A DNA stretch of 13,480 nt from Betaproteobacteria bacterium. Lineage in GTDB: Bacteria > Pseudomonadota > Gammaproteobacteria > Burkholderiales > SG8-41. The position numbers and the translations under genes were made by a program. Under the pieces are notes generated by a model, which saw only the letters and a program-made list of their open reading frames with translations, had not been told where the DNA came from and did no database searches. Where the stretch lies: assembly GCA_020028375.1 (NCBI GenBank), contig JAHZNX010000099.1, forward strand, positions 1 to 13,480. The letters run 5' to 3'. Of the stretch, positions 1 through 5,582 are shown piece after piece (positions within the stretch are counted from its first letter, which is position 1; every line of letters starts with the position of its first letter).

Positions 1-773
1 GGCATCTTCGACGGCCCCATGATCAGAACCCACGACGTGGATTCATAGCCCGGCACAGTGTCGGCGATCGGCGGCACGTCGGGCAGTTCGGCGGATCGAT
101 TTTTCGAGGTGACGCCGATGGCGTGCACCCGCCCCGCCTTGATGTGGGGCAGGATCGCGGCGACAGGGTCGAACATCATGCTCACCCTTCCCCCGATCAG
201 GTCGGGGTGCGCCGCCGTGCTGCCCTTGTACGGGACGTGCAGGATCTGCACCCCCGCGAGTAGCTTGAACAGCTCCGCCGACATGTGGGGCGAAGTTCCC
301 GTGCCGCTGGAAGCGAAGGACAGCGCGTCCGGCTTCGCTTTGGCGAGATCGATCAGCTCCTTCACCGATTTCGCGGGCACGCCGGGATTGACGACCAGCG
401 CCAGCGGGTTGGAGGCGACAACCGTGACGAACGTGAAGTCCCTGTTCGCGTCGTACGGCAGCTTATGGATGCTTGGATTGATCGCGAATGACAGCGCCAC
501 GAAGCCCAGCGTGTAGCCGTCGGGAGCGGCCTTTGCCACGATGTCGGTGCCGATGATGCCGGAGGCGCCGGTGCGGTTGTCCACCACGACGTTCGCGCCC
601 CAGGACGACGCGAGCTTGTCGGCGAGCATGCGCGCCGTAACGTCGGATGCCCCGCCCGGCGGGAACGGCACGACGATGCGGATGGGTCGTGCGGGATAGG
701 TCTGCGCCAGTGCGATCTGCGTCGCCAGAAACAGCGTGGCCCCGGCAATCCAGACAAGACCGGTTCTCTTCAT
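1..773 (-). CDS. Bug/TctC-family tripartite tricarboxylate transporter substrate-binding protein (partial, C-terminus off left edge)
   Basis: Periplasmic solute-binding protein of the Bug family, which captures organic acids for a TctAB-type permease or for sensing. An uninterrupted frame of 257 codons runs from 773 to the window edge. It begins with a signal peptide (MKRTG, a hydrophobic stretch, then ALA before QTYPARPIR at about residue 24). The family signatures follow: IVVPFPPGGASD, then VVDNRTGASG and DIVAKAAPDGYTLG, and later ILHVPYKGS. The start at 773 is preferred over the in-frame ATG at 779 because GGAG then lies six bases upstream; from 779 it would touch the start codon. It begins 14 nt after the cupin stop, so the two are probably co-transcribed. 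No TctA or TctB permease gene is in the window, and the ligand cannot be read from sequence. Confidence 0.93.
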   Translation of the reverse strand, partial: MKRTGLVWIAGATLFLATQIALAQTYPARPIRIVVPFPPGGASDVTARMLADKLASSWGANVVVDNRTGASGIIGTDIVAKAAPDGYTLGFVALSFAINPSIHKLPYDANRDFTFVTVVASNPLALVVNPGVPAKSVKELIDLAKAKPDALSFASSGTGTSPHMSAELFKLLAGVQILHVPYKGSTAAHPDLIGGRVSMMFDPVAAILPHIKAGRVHAIGVTSKNRSAELPDVPPIADTVPGYESTSWVLIMGPSKM

Positions 774-787
774 GCTCATCTCCAGTG

Positions 788-1360
788 TTACTTCGGAAAC
801 TGCGCCGCCAGCGCCGGATCGAACTTGCCGTCGATCAGCACGTAAAGCATCTTGGTGACCTTCCCGGAGCGGTTGCTCCACGCGTGGCTGGTGCCGCGCT
901 GGATCACGACATCGCCCGCCTTGAGATTCACCTCGCCCTCGTCGAGTATCAGGGTGATCTCGCCGTCGAGCACCACCGCGTAGTCGACGGTCTCGGTGCG
1001 GTGCATCAGCGGATGGCGGCCGCCGCGTCCCCACGTCGAGGCCTCCTCCGCCCCGCTCGCGCGGAACGCCTCGCGCGCCTGCTGCGGAGTCATGTTGCGA
1101 ATCGCGTCGGATTCCGGCGGGACCTCCGAAATCCGGAACATCGTGCCGTGCGGCGGCGGGTGAAGCTGCCGCTTCCCGGTGACGGGATCGGGCTCCTCGC
1201 GCCCGATCGGGATCGGCATGGCATTCGTTTTCCAGACTTCGTGCGAGCGCTGGCCGGGGCGCAGCGGATTGCCGTGCACCGGCACGGGGCCGTCCGAAAT
1301 GACGACCGCCCTTCCGTTCCTGTCGTGGCCCGTGACGACGCGTCTGATCGTAGTTGCCAT
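788..1360 (-). CDS. cupin-domain protein
   Basis: A 190-residue protein with one cupin beta-barrel in its C-terminal half (about residues 110-175). The first conserved motif is around HRTETVDYAVVLDGE (120-134) and the second is GDVVIQRGTSHAW (149-161), with H159 and N163 in the usual metal-side positions. The first motif has H120 but no clear HxH pair, so metal binding is less certain than for the cupin at 10873-11331. The N-terminal half (VVTGHDRNGRAVVISDGP onward) resembles the leading strand found in cupins of aromatic and keto-acid catabolic clusters; this is inference. The ATG at 1360 has GAGGAG about 13 bases upstream and GAGAAG closer in. It is followed at 14 nt by the Bug gene. Substrate unknown. 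Confidence 0.88.
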   Translation of the reverse strand: MATTIRRVVTGHDRNGRAVVISDGPVPVHGNPLRPGQRSHEVWKTNAMPIPIGREEPDPVTGKRQLHPPPHGTMFRISEVPPESDAIRNMTPQQAREAFRASGAEEASTWGRGGRHPLMHRTETVDYAVVLDGEITLILDEGEVNLKAGDVVIQRGTSHAWSNRSGKVTKMLYVLIDGKFDPALAAQFPK

Positions 1361-1381
1361 GGCTTCTCAGTTTCTCCTCTC

Positions 1382-2062
1382 TCACCCCTGATCTTCAAGG
1401 ACCTCCACCAGGAGCTGCAGCCCGGCCGCCGCGAATGCGAGCATGTTGGCGTAACGGTCGCTGCTGCCGGTCTCGAGCGTGCGGGAGCGTTCCTGTGGCC
1501 CGGTCACGGCAAGGCAGGTGTGCCCGGGGGAATCGCCGTAGCGGTTGCCGGTGGGCCCGGCCGCGCCGCTCTCGCCCACGCCCCAGGTCGCCGAGCAGCG
1601 GTCGCGCTGGGTGCGTGCGATGAGCAGCGCCCACGGTTCGGTTGCTCCGCGCACGCCGGCGAACATGGCTTCTCCCGTGCCGCTCAACGAAAGCAGGGAC
1701 TTGCGCGTGTAGTGCACGCCGCCCCCGATGAAATAGGCGGATGCCCCCGGCACGGCGAGCAATGCCGCCGAGATCAAGCCGGCAGAGGACGACTCGGCGA
1801 CCGCGACCGTCTCCTTGCGCCGCTTCAGGAGGGCCGCTGCCCGCTCGGCGAGCGGCAGAGAACCATTCCCTATCCTACCCCGCCCGTCCCAACCCGCTGC
1901 ATCGGGTTGGTCGCTCGGCGGCTCGAAGCGATGCTTCTCGAAACCCCGCCTCGCCCCCCTGAGGGGGAGGGTTGGGGAGGGGGTGCTAGAGCTTGCTCGC
2001 GGTGACGCGCTCGAAATGCTCAGCGACCGGCGGCTGAGCGAAGAAGCCCCCGACCAGCGCAC
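1382..2062 (-). CDS. CinA C-terminal-domain protein (PncC-like amidohydrolase), disturbed 5' end
   Basis: Residues 68-226 of this frame (1861-1382, 159 residues) make a full-length CinA C-terminal domain, the family that includes nicotinamide-nucleotide amidases. AVAESSSAGLISAALL carries the nucleophile-position serine (S91) in the family AES motif, but the common CTGG that follows is SSAG. GVHYTRKSL keeps the Y118/K121 region, and GAAGPTGNRYGDSPGHT is the second glycine-rich motif. The first 67 residues are low-complexity translation of the repeat at 1879-1971 and of the 3' end of the ABM remnant in another frame, so they are unlikely to be native. Between the repeat and the domain there is no in-frame ATG, GTG or TTG; the ATG at 1866 is out of frame. 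Either the protein carries this new N-terminus or the gene has lost its start. The gene ends 21 nt before the cupin start. Confidence 0.72.
   Translation of the reverse strand: MRWSGASSLSRRSLSISSASPRASSSTPSPTLPLRGARRGFEKHRFEPPSDQPDAAGWDGRGRIGNGSLPLAERAAALLKRRKETVAVAESSSAGLISAALLAVPGASAYFIGGGVHYTRKSLLSLSGTGEAMFAGVRGATEPWALLIARTQRDRCSATWGVGESGAAGPTGNRYGDSPGHTCLAVTGPQERSRTLETGSSDRYANMLAFAAAGLQLLVEVLEDQG
1879..1971 (+). repeat. structured interspersed repeat, copy 1
   Basis: Matches 3692-3784 at 88 of 93 positions by hand alignment. Order: CCCGCCCGTC, hairpin I (stem CCAACCCG at 1889-1896, loop CTGCAT, stem CGGGTTGG at 1903-1910), linker TCGCTCGGCGGCTC (1911-1924), hairpin II (GAAGC at 1925-1929, loop GAT, GCTTC at 1933-1937), GAAACCCCGCCTCG, hairpin III (CCCCC, loop TGA, GGGGG at 1955-1967), then a G-rich end to 1984. 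It lies between the ABM remnant and the cinA domain, with its reading orientation opposite to those genes. It immediately abuts the ABM stop at 1988-1986. Confidence 0.9.
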
Positions 2063-2222
2063 GGAACTCCTGGAATTTCGGCGACCGCCGGAAGTTGACG
2101 GTGTGCGACTCTATGGTCTCCCAGCGGATCAGGAAGTGATAGCGCCCCTTGGTCTCGACGCAGCGCTGCAGCTCGTGCGAGATGTTATTGAAACCGCAGG
2201 GGGATTCTACCCGTGGCGGCGC
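1986..2222 (-). pseudogene. 5'-truncated antibiotic biosynthesis monooxygenase (ABM) domain remnant
   Basis: Reading the minus strand from 2222, 78 codons stay open to TAG at 1988-1986. From about 2183 they encode ISHELQRCVETKGRY, FLIRWETIESHTVNFRRS, then PKFQEFRALVGGFF and VAEHFE. This is the characteristic second half of an ABM dimeric alpha/beta-barrel protein: a buried HELQR strand, RWET, HT.NFR.S and EHFE. ABM proteins are normally about 95-105 residues. Here the first beta strand and helix are missing, an in-frame TGA lies at 2225-2223, and there is no ATG, GTG or TTG before the homology. What remains starts right after the Bug stop at 2228. The 3' end is intact and adjoins repeat copy 1. 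I infer a decayed gene rather than a working short protein. Confidence 0.72.
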
Positions 2223-2227
2223 TCACC

Positions 2228-3205
2228 TCAGTTCGTGGTGAGACCGAGCGCCTTGATGATCTTCCCCAGCTTCTCGACTTCCGATCGAATGTGCGCCGCG
2301 AACGCATCGGGCGGGTCGCCGATGACCTGATAGCCGAGGTCGACCAGCCGCTTGTTGAGCGCCGGGGCGTTCATGGCTGAAACCGTGGCCGCGTGGAGCG
2401 TCGAGACGACGCCCCGCGGCGTCTTGACCGGCAACAGCAGCCCGTACCAGTTGCCGCTCGCGTAACCGGGATAACCGGACTCGGCCACGGTCGGGAGCTC
2501 GGGCATCGTCGCGAGGCGCCGGCTCGACGTGATGGCGAGCGCGCGGCCGCGCCCCGCTTTCAGGTGCGGCTCCCAGGAGGCGATGGGGCCGAATTGGAGC
2601 GACGCCTCGCCGGTCATGACGGCGATGATCGCCTCGCCCCCGCCGCGATAGGGCACGTGCATCATGTTGATCCCCGCCGCGGCCTTGAACATTTCCGCCG
2701 CGAGGAAGGTCGCGCTGCCGACGCCAGCGGACGCATAGTTGATCTCGCCCGGCTTGGCCCGGGCCAGCTTGACGAGGTCGCCGATGGACTTCGCGGGCAG
2801 CGACGGGTGGACGGCCACCACGTTCGGCGACGACGCCAGCTGCGTCACCGCGACGAAATCGCGCAGGACGTCATACGACAGGTTGCGGTAGAGGGTCGCG
2901 TTGACCGCATGCGTCTGGCTTCCCTGGAAAACGAGGTAGCCGTCGGCGGGCGACTTCGCGGCGATGTCCGCCGCGATATTGCCGGCGGCGCCGGTACGGT
3001 TTTCCACGATGACCTGCTGGCCGAGGGTTTCCGTCAGCCCGGCGGCGACGAGTCGCCCGAGGGTGTCGGCGCCGCTGCCGGCAGAAAATGCGACCAGGTA
3101 GCGGACAGGCTTTGCAGGGTAGGTCTGGGCATCGCCGGCAGGCGCGAACATGCACGAGAACGTCGTGAAGACGGCGAGCAGCGCGCAACCGCGTGATTTC
3201 GTCAT
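2228..3205 (-). CDS. Bug/TctC-family substrate-binding protein
   Basis: A complete 325-residue periplasmic binding protein. The signal peptide spans about residues 1-26 (MTKSRG, a hydrophobic core, then GDA before QTYPAKPVR). Family signatures in order: YLVAFSAGSGADTLGR, VIVENRTGAAGNIAAD, KSPADGYLVFQG, INYASAGVGS and MMHVPYRGGGE, then a C-terminal LPTVAESGYPGY and GLLLPVKTP. Length and architecture are typical of the family. GAGGAGG six bases before the ATG supports the start. It follows the CMD gene by 38 nt in the same direction and is probably in its operon. Bug proteins usually outnumber Tct permeases in betaproteobacteria, so the missing permease is not unusual. Ligand unknown; the neighbours suggest an organic acid. 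Confidence 0.95.
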   Translation of the reverse strand: MTKSRGCALLAVFTTFSCMFAPAGDAQTYPAKPVRYLVAFSAGSGADTLGRLVAAGLTETLGQQVIVENRTGAAGNIAADIAAKSPADGYLVFQGSQTHAVNATLYRNLSYDVLRDFVAVTQLASSPNVVAVHPSLPAKSIGDLVKLARAKPGEINYASAGVGSATFLAAEMFKAAAGINMMHVPYRGGGEAIIAVMTGEASLQFGPIASWEPHLKAGRGRALAITSSRRLATMPELPTVAESGYPGYASGNWYGLLLPVKTPRGVVSTLHAATVSAMNAPALNKRLVDLGYQVIGDPPDAFAAHIRSEVEKLGKIIKALGLTTN

Positions 3206-3243
3206 GGCGACCTCCTCGGCCCCGTTGAGCCGGGTTCCAGAGC

Positions 3244-3648
3244 CTACTTCTTCTTTCCTGCCTTCGCGCCCCTAGCCTGCGCAGCGTCCTGCTTCAGCAC
3301 CTCCTCGTACTGTATGAGCGCATGCGCGATCGCCGGCCACCCCGCGTAGTGCCCGACGTGGATGATGATCTCCATGATTTCCTCCCTGGTGAACCCGAGG
3401 TGCCTGGCGCTGCGGTAATGCGAGTGCGTGCCCGCCGGGCGCGCAAGCGCGATGTTGGAGGCGAGGGTGATCAGCTCGCGGTCGCGGATGCTCAGGTGCG
3501 GGCGGGTCCAGATCTCGCCGAACAGGTAGCCCACCGAAAGGTCGTAGAGATCGGGATAGAGCTCTTTCTGGTTCATCATGGTTCCGAGGCGCCCCATCTT
3601 CCGGAGGACCTCGAAGCCCTTCTTCATGCGCTTGCTATGTTCCATCAT
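3244..3648 (-). CDS. carboxymuconolactone decarboxylase (CMD) family protein
   Basis: A 134-residue all-helical protein. The core is FGEIWTRPHLSIRDRELIT (43-61), then THSHYRSARHLGFTREEIME (74-93), then HVGHYAGWPAIAHAL (97-111). This pattern of RDREL, HxxxA...G...EEI and YAGWPA belongs to the gamma-CMD family, which acts on carboxymuconolactone or as related isomerases and dehalogenases. It has no CxxC redox motif, so it is not an AhpD-type peroxidase. The start at 3648 (MM) has AGAGG seven to eight bases upstream; the next ATG at 3645 is equally possible. The last residues are lysine-rich (AKAGKKK). Repeat copy 2 lies in the 146-nt gap before it. It likely takes part in the ring-cleavage pathway with the FAA hydrolase; this is inference. 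Confidence 0.92.
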   Translation of the reverse strand: MMEHSKRMKKGFEVLRKMGRLGTMMNQKELYPDLYDLSVGYLFGEIWTRPHLSIRDRELITLASNIALARPAGTHSHYRSARHLGFTREEIMEIIIHVGHYAGWPAIAHALIQYEEVLKQDAAQARGAKAGKKK

Positions 3649-3691
3649 CCATTTCCTCTTGTGCGACTCACCAAGACCACCCCCACCCGAA

Positions 3692-3784
3692 CCCGCCCGT
3701 CCCAACCCGCTGCATCGGGTTGGGCGCTCGGCGGCTCGGAGACATGCTCCTCGAAACCCCGCCTCGCCCCCCTGAGGGGGAGGG
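3692..3784 (+). repeat. structured interspersed repeat, copy 2
   Basis: Near-identical to copy 1 over 93 nt. Hairpin I (3702-3723) is unchanged. The linker differs by one base (G for T at 3724). Hairpin II (3738-3750) reads GGAG, loop ACATG, CTCC. Compared with copy 1 the second pair has changed from A-T to G-C on both sides, and the innermost pair is lost. The shared GAAACCCCGCCTCG and CCCCC/GGGGG hairpin follow. It fills the gap between the barrel-protein stop (3795) and the CMD start (3648), again opposite in orientation to the flanking genes. Confidence 0.9.
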
Positions 3785-3794
3785 GTCGCTCTTG

Positions 3795-4553
3795 TCAGCG
3801 CTTCTTCTTCGGCGCCGCCGCCTTCACCGGTGGCCACAGGCGGGTGGCCACGTTGGGGGAGCCCGGCGCGTGGATCAGTTTCCGCACCAGCGTGTCGGTC
3901 CACGCCGCCATTTCGGGTCGCGCGTTCTCGTGAAACGGGAAATGCCCGTCGCGAGCCGCCAGCGACTCGAACTCGTAGAGCACGGCGTGCTTGGCCCAGC
4001 CCGACACGGAATTGAGCTTGCGGACACCGAGGCACCCGGGCAGCTTCGACATCGCGGGCAGGCGCCAGCTGGCGTACCAGTCTAGGATCTCATCCTCGTC
4101 CGCGGTGCCGGCGTTGAAGCTGCCGAGCTGGATGCACGGGGCAAGCGTGTATTTGTGTTCACGCCGCCTCGCCGCCGGGCCGGCCGTCCGCTCTTCCTCG
4201 GTCACGATGTTGACGCGCTCACCAGCGCGCAGCGCGATCATCTTCCGGTCCTCCGGCGTGAGCTCCGGGTCGAGCTTGCGCGGCGTGAGACCGGCGAACG
4301 CGTGGGCGGACTTGCCGCCGAAGATCAGAATGTAGCCGTTGCCGGCGGGCACCGACGGGTCGTCAGTATGGCGCAGGCGGGGCGCGCCTCCCGCGGGCAT
4401 CGGCTGCGCCTGGGCCGCATAATGCGCCGCCCAGAGCACGCCCGGTTTCTTGAGCATTCGCGGCATGAACTTGCGATGCAGCCAGGCAAGGTACGCATCG
4501 CGCCCGTTTTCAGGCAAGCCGTACCAGGATATCCAGAGTCCTCGGTCGATCAC
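3795..4553 (-). CDS. uncharacterised protein with two dimeric alpha/beta-barrel-like (EthD/ABM-like) halves
   Basis: A 252-residue soluble protein without signal peptide or membrane segment. I do not recognise a named family. Two segments look related: YLAWLHRKFMPRMLKKPGVL (21-40) and DWYASWRLPAMSKLPGCLGV (158-177). Both fit the pattern aromatic/W, helix, LP or MP, then PG-[CV]-L, which in EthD- and ABM-type ferredoxin-like folds is the first helix leading into a strand. Each is followed by a strand-like stretch (YILIFGG; HAVLYEFES). I infer an internally duplicated alpha/beta barrel. The C-terminus is basic (KAAAPKKKR). The start is GTG at 4553, preceded by GGGAGGGCGCA. It sits between the FAA hydrolase and CMD genes and is likely co-transcribed. 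Function unknown; a role in handling a small aromatic or keto compound is possible. Confidence 0.8.
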   Translation of the reverse strand: MIDRGLWISWYGLPENGRDAYLAWLHRKFMPRMLKKPGVLWAAHYAAQAQPMPAGGAPRLRHTDDPSVPAGNGYILIFGGKSAHAFAGLTPRKLDPELTPEDRKMIALRAGERVNIVTEEERTAGPAARRREHKYTLAPCIQLGSFNAGTADEDEILDWYASWRLPAMSKLPGCLGVRKLNSVSGWAKHAVLYEFESLAARDGHFPFHENARPEMAAWTDTLVRKLIHAPGSPNVATRLWPPVKAAAPKKKR

Positions 4554-4592
4554 TGCGCCCTCCCTTCCCCCTCCCCCCTTCCCCTTCCCGGA

Positions 4593-5531
4593 TCAGGCCT
4601 TTCCGACCTGGGCGTACTTGCCGGTCAACTGCGGCGTCTGCCCTTCGAGCTTTTTCTCCTGGCGGTCGAGTCGCGTCTCCCGCGCCCACGTGCGCTTGAG
4701 ATCGTCGCGCACCTTGAAGCGCAGGCGCCCGAGTCCCTCCGTCTCCAGCTCGATCCAGTCGCCATCCTGGAAGGCGGACAACCCGCGGTGATTGGTGCCG
4801 GTGGCGATGACGTCGCCGGGCTCCAGCGTGTGGATAGCGCTGATCCATTCGATGCAGCGCGGGATCTTGTGCGCCATGTCGCTGGTGTTGAAGTTCTGCT
4901 TGACCTGGCCGTTCACCCACAGCCGGATCTGGAGGTTGTGGGGATCGCGGATCTCGTCGGCAGTGACGATGTAAGGCCCCATCGGCGCGAAAGTGTCGCG
5001 CGACTTCATCTGGTAGAAGGTGTTGCCGGCCGGCGGCAGGCCGCGCGCGGAGCCGTCGATAAAATTGAGATAACCGAAGACGTGCTTCATGGCGTCCGCC
5101 GCCTTGACGCGCGTGGCGCGCTTGCCGATGACGAGTGCCATTTCCGCCTCGCCCTCGAAGATGATGGCGGGAACATCGGGAAGCACCATGGTGTCGCCGT
5201 CGCCGATGACGCCGCTCGGGGACTTGTGAAACGCATTGATCGGCGCGGGCTCGGTGCGGGTCCCGTCTTCCATGTAATTCACCGCCATGCAGTCGATGTT
5301 GTGAGGCTTGGGCAGCGGCGGCCGGATCCTGACCCTGGCGAGCGGCACGCCCTTGCCGGAGGCCGCCGCTTTATCCAGTTTGGCCTTGACCTTCGCGAAG
5401 CGTTCGATGAGTCCGTTGATGAGATCGTGCGGCCCGGTATGCGGAATGTCGGCGACCAGCTTCGACACGTCCACCACGGCGTCACCCCTCAGCACGCCGA
5501 GCTTGAAATCGTTGAAGAACAGAATCTTCAT
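4593..5531 (-). CDS. fumarylacetoacetate (FAA) hydrolase family protein
   Basis: A 312-residue cytosolic enzyme of the FAH superfamily, which cleaves or decarboxylates beta-diketo acids at the end of aromatic pathways. Numbered from the GTG at 5534, metal-ligand motifs are GEAEMALVIGK (E129, E131) and NFIDGSAR, where D160 aligns with the Asp of the usual NDVSARD. MKSRDTFAPMGPYIVTADEI (176-195) is the substrate-side signature, and GDVIATGT (240-247) the last one. The N-terminal small domain (1-70) starts MKILFFNDFKLGVL. The ATG at 5531 is chosen; GTG at 5534 is directly adjacent and either fits the AGGGGG upstream. It is first in the left minus-strand block and diverges from the molybdopterin-subunit gene. 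The exact substrate is not determinable. Confidence 0.93.
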   Translation of the reverse strand: MKILFFNDFKLGVLRGDAVVDVSKLVADIPHTGPHDLINGLIERFAKVKAKLDKAAASGKGVPLARVRIRPPLPKPHNIDCMAVNYMEDGTRTEPAPINAFHKSPSGVIGDGDTMVLPDVPAIIFEGEAEMALVIGKRATRVKAADAMKHVFGYLNFIDGSARGLPPAGNTFYQMKSRDTFAPMGPYIVTADEIRDPHNLQIRLWVNGQVKQNFNTSDMAHKIPRCIEWISAIHTLEPGDVIATGTNHRGLSAFQDGDWIELETEGLGRLRFKVRDDLKRTWARETRLDRQEKKLEGQTPQLTGKYAQVGKA

Positions 5532-5582
5532 CACACCCCCTGTCTGAGTCCACTACTTGTGGAGTGGCGAGTTTACTAGACT
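5532..5582. promoter_or_regulatory. divergent intergenic region with candidate operator palindrome
   Basis: Only 51 nt separate the FAA hydrolase start and the divergent molybdopterin-subunit start, so any promoters must be compact or reach into the coding regions. The gap holds an imperfect dyad, CCACT (5550-5554), eight bases, AGTGG (5563-5567), roughly central. That is where a LysR- or MarR-type regulator of a divergent pair could bind. I see no convincing -35/-10 pair. No regulator gene lies nearby. If translation of the plus gene starts at 5622 instead, the gap is 90 nt. Confidence 0.3.

Noticed and set aside
647..2005. Long open frame on the plus strand across the cupin and CinA genes
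   Set aside because: Arg/Gly/Ala-rich translation with no family motif, antisense to well-supported genes; expected from GC-rich codon use. The same holds for long frames at 4155-5579 (+), 5553-6770 (-), 6434-8047 (+), 8732-9907 (+) and 11437-12822 (+).
3649..4035. In-frame upstream extension of the CMD gene to a 263-residue product
   Set aside because: The extra part is an off-frame reading of the barrel-protein gene and of repeat copy 2; CMD homology and the ribosome site start at 3648.
5531..5534. GTG start for the FAA hydrolase one codon earlier
   Set aside because: Cannot be excluded, but ATG is the more usual codon and spacing to AGGGGG is acceptable; the difference is one residue.
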